DNA of 8,610 nucleotides from Bacillota bacterium (GCA_021821185.1 JAKACU010000075.1:1-8610), one strand, 5' to 3'; positions 1 through 7,492 are shown, counted from the first letter of the stretch. The notes: generated by a model not told the origin, from the sequence alone. Program-made: numbers and translations.

Positions 1-1
1 T

Positions 2-1837
2 CAACACGGACGAATACTGCGCTTTTTTGACAGCACACAAGCCGCAGGCATCAATCCTCTTCTTTTACAACGACTGGAAGGACGCAGTAAAGATCGCTTA
101 ACAGACATCGTGGAAACCATTCAAGCCGAACAAAATCACATTATTCGCGCGGATGCAACCAAACCATTAGTAGTGCAGGGAGCCGCCGGAAGTGGTAAAA
201 CAACGATTGCCCTACACCGTCTATCATTTCTCGCCTATCGTCAAAAAGATCGTACAGTTTTTGATAATTTTCTTGTGATTGCTCCTAACACGGTGTTTTT
301 AGACTACATTTCTAACGTCCTGCCTGATCTTGGCGTTGACGGGGTTGTGCAAACCACATGGGAAAAATGGGCGGTCAATCTCTTACCAGCGAAAATCCGC
401 CTTGAAAACCCATTTTCCAAAACAGCTATACTGTTTGAACGCAAAGATAAACTAAGCACAGACATAAACACATCGACAATGATTCTCGCCTCACGACTTC
501 GTGGTGAAATGGCAACAAAAACAGTATTGAAGAAAGTTCTTGCACAATTTTTAAACCATTGTCTACCTGACGAAGATTTGGTCTTAAGTGATCAATATAA
601 AATGAGCCAAGAAGCGATTCACAAACGATTTTTCGAGGATTTGGCACATTATCCCTATGTAACAAGGCGTGAACGATTGCTCTATTTTTTAAAAGCATGG
701 CGTGATGACTGTATAGCACAAGCCACGAGCACTCTTGAACAAGGCCTACGCAAAGGACGTTATTTGGCGATACAAGAACGTGTTTTAGCCATGAAGAAAA
801 AATACGAACAGCGTTTTCAACGCTATCAGGCAAAAATTCGAAAATTTGATCTGTTTACTTTCTATCGCTTAGTGATGAGCCGAGAAAAAAACATTCGTTT
901 TATCGCTCTCCATGCAGGCTATACGATTGCTGACAACACCATAGAAGAACTCGTTCAGTATTTTTCTCACACAAAGGACACCTACGAAGTTGATGATTTA
1001 GCAGCACTGATTTATCTTACCGTAACCATGCATGGGCTACCCGCAAAATGCAAATACTCACACATCGTCGTAGATGAAGCACAAGACTTAATGCCATTTC
1101 AACTTGATTGTCTACGAATGGCAACCAATCATGATACACTGAGTATCTTCGGTGATGTAGCTCAAAGTATTTATGAACATAAAGGCATTTACGATTGGGA
1201 GACGATTCAAAACCAAGTTTTTAACCACCAAGCAACGATGGCTACTTTGCAACAAAGTTACCGCTCCACTGTGGAAATCATGACGTTTGCGCTAACTGTT
1301 TTACGTCACTCTACGCTTTATAAAAAAATTACCGTAACACCAGTTTTGCGTCACGGTGCAATACCTAACATTATCCAATCTAAGAACCGCGAAGAAGCAT
1401 TACAACACGTAGTGGCTACCGTCAGAAAATTATGGCACAGTGGATATGACAACATCGCTATCATTGATAAAACAGCTGCTTTATGCCGCACATTGCACCA
1501 ACAACTTAAGAAACATCATCTTGATGCAACCTTAATGACAGCCAAAGATGACAAGTATCAAACGAGCCTTCACATTGTCCCGATCTATCTCAGCAAAGGC
1601 ATGGAATTTGATGCCGTCATCCTGTTCAATCCGGATATACAAAACTATGATCCGAAACAAGAGACAGACATTAAACTCCTGTATGTCGCTATCACACGAG
1701 CCATACATCGGCTCACCGTTATTCACTACAACAATCTGAGCCCACTCTTTACGCCATGTAACGATACTGCGCTTCTACCAGTTCTCGATAGTACCCGGGT
1801 TTTTCCATCAAACTTGCATGATCTCCACGTTCCATAA
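2..1837 (+). CDS. helD: HelD-family superfamily 1 DNA helicase, 5'-truncated by the window edge
   Basis: HelD is a UvrD/Rep-like ATPase that binds RNA polymerase in the cytoplasm and releases it from stalled or terminated complexes. The frame is open from the first full codon at position 2. The GTG at 110 is internal, because the residues before it (ending LEGRSKDRLTDI) and the following ETIQAEQNHIIR run are typical HelD sequence leading into the Walker A motif. Numbered from that GTG, I see Walker A GAAGSGKT at 24-31, Walker B DEAQD at 322-326, motif III GDVAQS at 348-353, QSYRS at 382-386, SKGMEFD at 495-501 and motif VI YVAITRA at 525-531, so the ATPase core looks intact. Family members are about 700-780 residues and 611 are visible, so roughly 150-200 N-terminal residues (the coiled-coil arm that enters the polymerase secondary channel) are missing. 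The last 29 residues (547-575) lie antisense to the neighbouring exporter gene and look like a non-family tail after LSPLF. No terminator follows. Confidence 0.92.
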   Translation, partial: QHGRILRFFDSTQAAGINPLLLQRLEGRSKDRLTDIVETIQAEQNHIIRADATKPLVVQGAAGSGKTTIALHRLSFLAYRQKDRTVFDNFLVIAPNTVFLDYISNVLPDLGVDGVVQTTWEKWAVNLLPAKIRLENPFSKTAILFERKDKLSTDINTSTMILASRLRGEMATKTVLKKVLAQFLNHCLPDEDLVLSDQYKMSQEAIHKRFFEDLAHYPYVTRRERLLYFLKAWRDDCIAQATSTLEQGLRKGRYLAIQERVLAMKKKYEQRFQRYQAKIRKFDLFTFYRLVMSREKNIRFIALHAGYTIADNTIEELVQYFSHTKDTYEVDDLAALIYLTVTMHGLPAKCKYSHIVVDEAQDLMPFQLDCLRMATNHDTLSIFGDVAQSIYEHKGIYDWETIQNQVFNHQATMATLQQSYRSTVEIMTFALTVLRHSTLYKKITVTPVLRHGAIPNIIQSKNREEALQHVVATVRKLWHSGYDNIAIIDKTAALCRTLHQQLKKHHLDATLMTAKDDKYQTSLHIVPIYLSKGMEFDAVILFNPDIQNYDPKQETDIKLLYVAITRAIHRLTVIHYNNLSPLFTPCNDTALLPVLDSTRVFPSNLHDLHVP

Positions 1838-3557
1838 TTCGGCCATCCTTAAAGACCAAGATTTGATCGGCATCGCGAATCGTAGAAAGACGATGAGCCA
1901 CGACAAAGGAAGTCCGACCTTGCAAAAGGTTTTTTAAGCCCAGTTGGATAATATGCTCGGTATGCGTATCGATACTTGCCGTAGCTTCATCGAGAATCAA
2001 AATCTTTGGATCTGCTAAAATCGCACGAGCAAATGACAACAATTGTCGCTGACCCATCGATAAGCGGCTGCCTCGCTCACGAACTTGCGTCTGATAACCA
2101 TCTTCCAAGTGCATGATGAAATCATTTGCGTACACCGCTTTGGCCGCCTGGATGACTTCTTCATCTGATGCATCGGGACGTCCGAAGCGGATATTTTCCA
2201 TGATCGTTCCTGAAAAAATAAACGTATCTTGCAACACAATACCAATCTGTTCACGCAACGTTTGTAATTGCACCAAGCTAATGTCTTGGGAATCAATGAG
2301 GATGCGGCCGGCAGTCGGCTCATAAAATCGCGCTAGTAAATTGATGACCGTGCTTTTTCCAGCTCCCGTATGGCCCACTAAAGCAACGGATTCCCCTGGT
2401 TGTACCATCATTGATACACCAGACAGCGCCTTATGGTCTTTATCATAAGCAAACTCTACTTGATTGAATTCAACTTTACCCACGATAGGTGATAAAGCTG
2501 ATGCATTTTCTCCATCTATTACACCAGGTTTCGTATCAAGATACTCAAAAATCCGCTCTGATGACGCCATGGCTACGAGCACTTGATTATATAACTGACC
2601 TAATTGTGAAATAGGCGTCCAGAAGTTACCTAGGTAATTGGCGAAGGCTACCAATAAACCAACAGTGACTTGCCCGAGCATGAGAAGATGCACACCATAC
2701 CAAAACAACAGAACAGTACCGAGGCTTCCTGTCACGTCGACCACCGGGCCAAAAATCGCTGAAAGTCCAGTAGCACGGCGGAATTGGCCAAGATAATCCG
2801 CATTCATTTCCTCAAAGAAAACCTGATTTTCATCTTGTCGAACGTAAGCCTCTGTGACACGCACTCCTTGAATGCTCTCATTTAAGTGGGAATTAATTCG
2901 CGATAATCTACGTCTTACCTGCTGCCAACTGCGACGAATTGAGACACGCAGCCTTGTCGATAAAAAGAACATAAAAGGAATAACGACCATCGATAATAAC
3001 GCCAAACGGACGTTTAGAACTAACATAATGATAATGATTCCTAGGAGGGTCAGCAAATTCGTAATACTGCTGACAACGCCATTGGTGAATAAATCCTGCA
3101 AGGAATTTACATCGTTCATAATTCGCACTAGTACAGAGCCAGCCGGCCTTTGATCAAAGAAGTCAAAGGATAATGCTTGAACATGCGAAAAAAGTTGGTT
3201 ACGCAAACGGCGGATAACACTTTGTCCCAAGTAGTTCGTAAAGCGAATGCTCAATCTTGTCATCCAGAATTTGCCGATATATAGGGCGATGAGAATGACC
3301 GCAAGTTCTATCAAGAAAGATAAACTGTGATGACCAATAGCCTTGTCGATAGTAACACCAATCATGTAAGGCACAATAAGTGCTAGTAAACTACCCAAGA
3401 TATTAAAGGTAAAAGCACCAGTCGTAAGCTTCGGAAACTCATAGACATACTGAAATAACCGACGAAATTGTGCCCATTGAAATGGTTTTTCAAGATCTTC
3501 ATCATCTTTATAAATAAATGGCACGCGTAACTCTTTGGCTTCTTCCTTTGCCGACAA
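1749..3557 (-). CDS. ABC exporter half-transporter, subunit with catalytic Walker B and degenerate signature (YfiC/YheH/TM288-like)
   Basis: This 602-residue protein is a fused transmembrane plus nucleotide-binding half of a type IV (multidrug/lipid-type) ABC exporter in the plasma membrane. A hydrophilic N-terminal tail of about 40 residues precedes six predicted membrane helices within about 45-320. The ATPase domain has A-loop Tyr371, Walker A GHTGAGKST 395-403, Q-loop Gln443, signature LSMGQ 499-503 (the second Gly of LSGGQ replaced by Met), Walker B ILILDE 519-524 with catalytic Glu524, and H-loop His555. LSxGQRQLL with an intact Glu marks the TM288/YheH-like partner of a heterodimer. 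The start is TTG at 3557, chosen because an AGGAG at 3570-3566 sits 8 bases upstream; there is no suitable ATG. Only 14 bases separate it from the upstream exporter gene, whose stop codon abuts this ribosome binding site, so the two are co-transcribed and probably translationally coupled. The substrate cannot be read from sequence; drug efflux is the usual guess. Confidence 0.93.
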   Translation of the reverse strand: MSAKEEAKELRVPFIYKDDEDLEKPFQWAQFRRLFQYVYEFPKLTTGAFTFNILGSLLALIVPYMIGVTIDKAIGHHSLSFLIELAVILIALYIGKFWMTRLSIRFTNYLGQSVIRRLRNQLFSHVQALSFDFFDQRPAGSVLVRIMNDVNSLQDLFTNGVVSSITNLLTLLGIIIIMLVLNVRLALLSMVVIPFMFFLSTRLRVSIRRSWQQVRRRLSRINSHLNESIQGVRVTEAYVRQDENQVFFEEMNADYLGQFRRATGLSAIFGPVVDVTGSLGTVLLFWYGVHLLMLGQVTVGLLVAFANYLGNFWTPISQLGQLYNQVLVAMASSERIFEYLDTKPGVIDGENASALSPIVGKVEFNQVEFAYDKDHKALSGVSMMVQPGESVALVGHTGAGKSTVINLLARFYEPTAGRILIDSQDISLVQLQTLREQIGIVLQDTFIFSGTIMENIRFGRPDASDEEVIQAAKAVYANDFIMHLEDGYQTQVRERGSRLSMGQRQLLSFARAILADPKILILDEATASIDTHTEHIIQLGLKNLLQGRTSFVVAHRLSTIRDADQILVFKDGRIMERGDHASLMEKPGYYRELVEAQYRYMA

Positions 3558-3565
3558 TGAATTTC

Positions 3566-3574
3566 TCTCCTTTA
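3566..3574 (-). promoter_or_regulatory. Ribosome binding site joined to the upstream stop codon (translational coupling)
   Basis: On the minus strand the stop codon TAA of the first exporter gene (3574-3572) runs straight into AGGAG (3570-3566), followed by 8 bases and then TTG at 3557. This fixes the TTG as the start of the second exporter gene and makes re-initiation by ribosomes finishing the first gene likely, which would help keep the two subunits at equal levels. Confidence 0.75.
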
Positions 3575-5347
3575 TGATCCTTGTGCCATAGAATGTAGAT
3601 CAGAAAAGTCTTCCTGATCCCTAAATTGCATGTCATAAATAACGCGATACAATCCGGGTTCACGCAACAACTCCTCATGCCTACCGCGCTGTACAATGCG
3701 ACCATCATCCAAAACTAAAATAAGGTCAGCTCTCTTCAATGAGGAAATTCGATGGGCAATAACAAAAGTCGTGCGTCCTTTCATGACATGATCTAACGCT
3801 TGGTGAATCATGTATTCTGTCTCCATGTCGACAGCGCTTGTCGCATCATCGAGCACCAAGATTTTTGGATTTACTAAAATGGCACGCGCAAGTGCAAGCC
3901 GCTGTTTCTGACCACCCGATAAACCAATTCCGCGTTCCCCTACAAGCGTCCGATATCCATTAGGAAGTTGCGAAATAAACTCATCAGCATTGGCTAACAA
4001 AGCTGCCTTTTGTACATCCTCGAATGTTGCCTCCGGGTTGCCATAGGCAATATTGGCGAAAATCGTGGTGGAAAACAAAAATGACTCTTGAAAAACGACA
4101 CCAATTTCTTTGCGTAAGCTTTGTAGATCCCAATTTCGCACATCAACTCCGCCCACGAGAACCTGTCCATCAGCCGCATCATAAAAACGTGGAATCAAAT
4201 TGACCAGGCTCGATTTTCCGGAACCTGTAACTCCGAGCAAAGCCACTGTTTGCCCTGCGTAAACACTGAAATGAATATCATGCAATATTTCAGAAGTACC
4301 ATGCGACAAGCCGACGTGAACGAATTCAACACTACCATTGCTCTTGCCAGTGTAAGCATTTGAAATTGATGTCACAGAATTGTCTGCATCAAGGATGTCT
4401 AGTAACCTCTCTCCAGCCGCCACTGACTGTGTCCAATTGTTCAATAGGTAACCTAATTGGGACATTGGAACCGTAATAAACCATAGAATACTGAAGAAGG
4501 CAACTAAATCACCTAGCTTCATCATGCCATGCATGACGAAATAACCGCCAACTAACAAGACAATGGCAACCTCAAGATTGCCGATAAACTCCATGTAAGG
4601 AAAGTACTTATTCCACAGTCCAGCGGTTCTGATGTTGGATTCATAGTAAGAATCATTTCGCTGTTGAAATTTATCGGTTTCAAAGTCTTCTTTAGCAAAC
4701 GACTTGACCGTACGAACACCCATAATGTTCTCCTGAACAGCTGTGTTCAATTGCCCGAGCGTTCGCCTAACCTTTTGATACGCTGGCCATAGGTGATTAT
4801 CAAAACGCACCGCGATAAACGCCAATACAGGCATTAAGACAACCACACATACCGTTAAAATGGGGTTCAATGACACCATCATGGCTAAGCCAAAGACAAC
4901 CAGTAAGACAAAGTTAACGATACTATTAAAACCAAACGCCAAAAACTGCCGAAATGCATCGAGATCAGCTGTCAGACGAGACATAAGATCGCCCGTGTGC
5001 ACCTCGTCATAATAGGAAAAAGATTGCCGATTGAGTTGTTTATATAGCGTATTTCTTAGATCATACGATGTATGAATACCAAAAACCTGACCCATGTATT
5101 GCTGGCCAAAGTTAAAAACACCTTTGATCAGAGCGGCTACAAGAATTCCCGCGATCAAAAGCAGAAGCTCGTTGTATTGGTGTTGTAAGATGACTTGATC
5201 AATGATCAGTTTGAGTAAATACGGATAAACTAAGCTTAATGCAGTGGATAACGCTAACATAAATAAACTTGCATATAATTGTCCCATGTACGGACGATAA
5301 AATTTACGTAATCGTCGAAACACGTCCAATGTAGTTCCATCCCCCAT
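3572..5347 (-). CDS. ABC exporter half-transporter, subunit with canonical signature and degenerate Walker B (YfiB/YheI/TM287-like)
   Basis: This 591-residue membrane protein is the partner half of the heterodimeric exporter. Six predicted transmembrane helices lie between about 20 and 310, and the ATPase domain follows: Walker A GVTGSGKSS 372-380, Q-loop Gln420, signature LSGGQ 476-480, Walker B ILVLDD 496-501, D-loop SAVD 504-507 and H-loop His532. The catalytic Glu after the Walker B Asp is replaced by Asp501, and the usual A-loop Tyr appears to be His349 (VGLSHG). Its own ATP site is therefore degenerate, while its LSGGQ completes the working site of the partner, as known for BmrCD, LmrCD and TM287/288. 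It is the first gene of the two-gene operon and is divergent from the CBS-protein gene. The start is uncertain: ATG at 5347 has AAGAAGG directly against it with no spacing, and in-frame TTG at 5329 (codon 7) or GTG at 5323 (codon 9) are alternatives. The C-terminal 20 residues are hydrophilic. Confidence 0.92.
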   Translation of the reverse strand: MGDGTTLDVFRRLRKFYRPYMGQLYASLFMLALSTALSLVYPYLLKLIIDQVILQHQYNELLLLIAGILVAALIKGVFNFGQQYMGQVFGIHTSYDLRNTLYKQLNRQSFSYYDEVHTGDLMSRLTADLDAFRQFLAFGFNSIVNFVLLVVFGLAMMVSLNPILTVCVVVLMPVLAFIAVRFDNHLWPAYQKVRRTLGQLNTAVQENIMGVRTVKSFAKEDFETDKFQQRNDSYYESNIRTAGLWNKYFPYMEFIGNLEVAIVLLVGGYFVMHGMMKLGDLVAFFSILWFITVPMSQLGYLLNNWTQSVAAGERLLDILDADNSVTSISNAYTGKSNGSVEFVHVGLSHGTSEILHDIHFSVYAGQTVALLGVTGSGKSSLVNLIPRFYDAADGQVLVGGVDVRNWDLQSLRKEIGVVFQESFLFSTTIFANIAYGNPEATFEDVQKAALLANADEFISQLPNGYRTLVGERGIGLSGGQKQRLALARAILVNPKILVLDDATSAVDMETEYMIHQALDHVMKGRTTFVIAHRISSLKRADLILVLDDGRIVQRGRHEELLREPGLYRVIYDMQFRDQEDFSDLHSMAQGS

Positions 5348-5359
5348 CCTTCTTGCAGT

Positions 5360-5368
5360 ATGATAACA
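5360..5368 (-). promoter_or_regulatory. Possible extended -10 promoter of the ABC exporter operon
   Basis: The minus strand reads TG-T-TATCAT (5368-5360), an extended -10 element with five of six matches to TATAAT. No good -35 is visible at 16-18 bases, which an extended -10 promoter can tolerate. A start about 7 bases downstream would leave only about 6 bases before ATG 5347 and about 24 before TTG 5329, which is one reason to doubt the annotated start. Confidence 0.35.
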
Positions 5369-5393
5369 ATATGTAAGGTAAGCACTGTACTAT
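5364..5393 (+). promoter_or_regulatory. Weak candidate promoter of the CBS-protein gene
   Basis: TAACAA (5364-5369, four of six to TTGACA), an 18-base spacer and TACTAT (5388-5393, four of six to TATAAT) precede the gene. Transcription would begin near 5400, leaving a leader of about 27 bases that includes the ribosome binding site. The match is modest, but the region must contain divergent promoters because both flanking genes start within 80 bases. Confidence 0.3.
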
Positions 5394-5395
5394 GC
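5382..5395. promoter_or_regulatory. Imperfect palindrome between the divergent genes, possible operator
   Basis: The 14-base sequence GCActGTACtaTGC has dyad symmetry (GCA..GTAC..TGC, 10 of 14 positions). It overlaps the proposed -10 of the CBS gene and lies just upstream of the proposed -10 of the exporter operon, where a repressor could control both. Short palindromes of this size also arise by chance, and no regulator gene is adjacent within the window. Confidence 0.25.
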
Positions 5396-5411
5396 ATTTA
5401 TTTTGACGTAT

Positions 5412-5418
5412 AAGGAGG
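5412..5418 (+). promoter_or_regulatory. Strong ribosome binding site that decides the CBS-protein start
   Basis: AAGGAGG is a near-perfect Shine-Dalgarno sequence, with 8 bases to ATG at 5427. It rules out the in-frame TTG at 5403, which lies upstream of it, and the TTG at 5421, which is too close. Confidence 0.85.
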
Positions 5419-5426
5419 CTTTGATC

Positions 5427-5897
5427 ATGATGACCGCAGAAGATTTCATGATTTGCGATCTGATTTATGTCCGTCCAAATGCCTTGATTCGTGATGTGCT
5501 GCTCCAATTTGCGGAACGCAAAGTCAGTGGTATGCCAGTCCTTGACCAAGACAGACACCTAGCCGGAATGATTACGATCGGCGATATTCTGACACACTTA
5601 CAGCCACACTTTTCCCACACAATTGATCTTCTTTCTTTTGTCACGTATTACGTAGAAGACACTTCATTGCCTGAACTTATCCAAGACGGCATCATGCAAC
5701 CCGTGCATACCATGATGACAAAGCGCCATCTGGTGACGGTGGCACCTACAACACCGATCGAAGACATCTCATCCATCTTTTCCCGTCAACGTTTCAAAAA
5801 GTTGCCCGTAGTTAACGACCAAGCACAGGTAGTTGGCGTAATCAGCCGTGGCGATCTCATTCGCTATATCGTAAAAGAGATCCTGCAACAGCAGTGA
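5427..5897 (+). CDS. Small stand-alone two-CBS-domain protein
   Basis: This 156-residue soluble protein consists of two CBS motifs and little else, so it probably forms a Bateman module that binds an adenine nucleotide or related ligand. CBS1 spans about 5-57 (GMPVLDQDRHLAGMITIGDIL, with Asp53 in the GD position); CBS2 spans about 95-150 (KLPVVNDQAQVVGVISRGDLI, Asp143). The hydrophobic cores and the T/S-x-x-D ribose-binding pattern are retained in both, so ligand binding is plausible. The linker of about 38 residues (58-95) is rather long and contains a short aromatic and acidic stretch (FVTYYVEDTS). No catalytic or membrane domain is attached, so the target is unknown; relatives in Bacillota are often annotated only as CBS domain-containing or acetoin-utilisation AcuB-like proteins. 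The start ATG is doubled (5427 and 5430); the first has better spacing. The gene is divergent from the exporter operon and convergent with cimA. Confidence 0.88.
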   Translation: MMTAEDFMICDLIYVRPNALIRDVLLQFAERKVSGMPVLDQDRHLAGMITIGDILTHLQPHFSHTIDLLSFVTYYVEDTSLPELIQDGIMQPVHTMMTKRHLVTVAPTTPIEDISSIFSRQRFKKLPVVNDQAQVVGVISRGDLIRYIVKEILQQQ

Positions 5898-5910
5898 GAC
5901 TCATACACTT

Positions 5911-5934
5911 GGGCGAAAGCCAAGACTTTCGCCC
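5911..5934. terminator. Stem-loop between the convergent CBS-protein and cimA genes, probable shared terminator
   Basis: GGGCGAAAG (5911-5919) and CTTTCGCCC (5926-5934) form a perfect 9-bp stem with a 6-base loop; a T-A pair (5910/5935) extends it to 10. It sits 13 bases after the CBS stop and 7 bases after the cimA stop (minus strand). Neither strand has a clear run of T residues after the stem, so it is not a textbook intrinsic terminator. It may end transcription weakly in both directions or protect 3' ends. Confidence 0.6.
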
Positions 5935-5941
5935 AGCATCC

Positions 5942-7492
5942 TTATAATGATAGCTGCCTAGAGTCCAATGGCGGTTCCATTTTCATATGGATGTACTGCA
6001 GTGTTTGTAACGCAGCCTCAAGTAAGGCATTTAGTCTTGTCGTGCCTACTCCAATGGTACTGATCCTCAATGAGCCGCAAGCCCCTGTCAGACGCGCTCG
6101 ATATCGCTTGATATCGCCCACGGTGGATAAAGGCACCATCTGATCCTCTGCAAGCACATATCCTTTCGCAAAAAGGCCCACCGCTTCACAGACAGCTATC
6201 GTCTCTGTCGGGGCTGTGGCACGCCCTTGCATGGTTGTGCCATCCTGTGCCCAAGTACTCGCCACCGTCACACCTTCCGCGCCATTTTCCACCGTAGCAT
6301 AAATCTTTTGCCAATTTCCGTTAACAAGCCCAAGCTCGTCACACATCAACATTTCCAAGGAAGATTCAGCCTCTTCATAGACATAACCACGTTGCTCAGC
6401 CTCTTTAACACGCAGTAGAATTCTCGTCACGACTTCCGGAGGAGTTGGCAGTCCATGTTGCTCTAATTGGTAAATGACATTGCTGGCACCGGAAAGCTCA
6501 GAGATAAGCACGCGGCGATCATTACCGACGATTTTTGGATTAACATGCTCATAAAGTGAAGGATTGCGCACAACAGCACTGACGTGAATTCCTGCCTTAT
6601 GCGCAAACGCACTTTTACCAACAAACGGTTGAGCATGCGCCGGTTCCTTACCTGTCATTTGATAGATTCGCTCCGAAAGCTCTTTCATCCGTGTTAGACC
6701 CAATTCACCCATGTGGCAGGTCATGCCCAACTTTTGCGTCAGATTGGGAACAACAACACACAAATCCGTATTTCCACACCGCTCACCAAAGCCATTAATC
6801 GTCACTTGAACCTGCGTGGCGCCTTCCCTGACCGCTGACAGCGCATTGGCTACAGCGAGGCCTCCGTCATTATGTGCATGGATACTAAGAGGTCCAAAGT
6901 TGTTTTTCTTGACCTGTGCGACAATCTCGCTAATCTCATGCGGCAACATGCCTCCGTTCGTATCGCACAAAACGAACCAATCCGCCCCTGCATCGCGTGC
7001 CGCAGCTAAAGCTGAAAGAGCATAATCCGGATTATGTCTATAAGCATCAAAGAAATGCTCGGCATCAAATAACGCTTCGATATCACGTTCCTTGAGAAAA
7101 GCAATCGTGTCCTTGATCATAGATAGATTTTCCTTCAAATCTGTGCGCAGCGCAGCCTCGACATGAAAGTCCCAAGTCTTCCCTACCACAGCACAATGAC
7201 GCAAGCCCGTGCCTAACACACGATTCATATGCTCATCTTCTTCAATGCGTTGTCCTTTTCGCCGCGTACTTGTAAATGCTACAACACGACTATGCTTCAA
7301 CGGCACAGAACGCAATTGATAGAAGAACTCCAGATCTTTGGCGTTGGATCCTGGCCAACCACCTTCAATATAATCTACACCGAGTTCATCAAGCAGACGA
7401 ACGACTTCCAGCTTATCGGCAACGGTAAAACTTACGCCTTCGGCTTGGGCACCATCGCGCAAGGTTGTGTCGTAAATCCAGATTCGCTCCAT
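5942..7492 (-). CDS. cimA: (R)-citramalate synthase
   Basis: CimA condenses acetyl-CoA with pyruvate to make (R)-citramalate, the first step of the threonine-independent route to 2-oxobutyrate and isoleucine; LeuBCD-type enzymes then act on the product. At 516 residues it matches the usual length of the citramalate synthase branch of the LeuA/homocitrate synthase family. Visible features are the opening YDTTLRDGAQ (7-16, with Arg12 and Asp13), LCDTNGG (175-181), the metal ligands His205 and His207 in HAHND, GFGERCGNTDL (234-244), HKAGIHVSAV (298-307), and a C-terminal LeuA-type allosteric domain from about 390 to 510. That last domain suggests feedback control, probably by isoleucine, though the effector cannot be read from sequence. 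The start ATG has GGGAGG (7505-7500) 7 bases upstream. A separate promoter lies in the 154-base gap before it, so it is probably monocistronic. No other branched-chain amino acid genes are in the window. 2-Isopropylmalate synthase is less likely given the overall sequence pattern. Confidence 0.93.
   Translation of the reverse strand: MERIWIYDTTLRDGAQAEGVSFTVADKLEVVRLLDELGVDYIEGGWPGSNAKDLEFFYQLRSVPLKHSRVVAFTSTRRKGQRIEEDEHMNRVLGTGLRHCAVVGKTWDFHVEAALRTDLKENLSMIKDTIAFLKERDIEALFDAEHFFDAYRHNPDYALSALAAARDAGADWFVLCDTNGGMLPHEISEIVAQVKKNNFGPLSIHAHNDGGLAVANALSAVREGATQVQVTINGFGERCGNTDLCVVVPNLTQKLGMTCHMGELGLTRMKELSERIYQMTGKEPAHAQPFVGKSAFAHKAGIHVSAVVRNPSLYEHVNPKIVGNDRRVLISELSGASNVIYQLEQHGLPTPPEVVTRILLRVKEAEQRGYVYEEAESSLEMLMCDELGLVNGNWQKIYATVENGAEGVTVASTWAQDGTTMQGRATAPTETIAVCEAVGLFAKGYVLAEDQMVPLSTVGDIKRYRARLTGACGSLRISTIGVGTTRLNALLEAALQTLQYIHMKMEPPLDSRQLSL

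Noticed and set aside
110..112. GTG at 110 as the start of helD
   Set aside because: The frame is open to the window edge and the 36 upstream codons read as typical HelD sequence, so this GTG is internal.
426..833. 135-codon open frame on the minus strand within helD
   Set aside because: It is antisense to a clearly conserved helicase frame; the composition looks like a shadow.
2872..3153. 93-codon open frame on the plus strand inside the exporter
   Set aside because: It is antisense to conserved membrane-domain coding sequence with no start signals.
5403..5405. TTG at 5403 as the start of the CBS protein
   Set aside because: It lies upstream of the strong AAGGAGG; ATG 5427 has correct spacing.
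5943..5948. TATAAT on the plus strand after the CBS-protein stem-loop
   Set aside because: No -35 at the right distance, and it overlaps the cimA stop with no plus-strand gene following.
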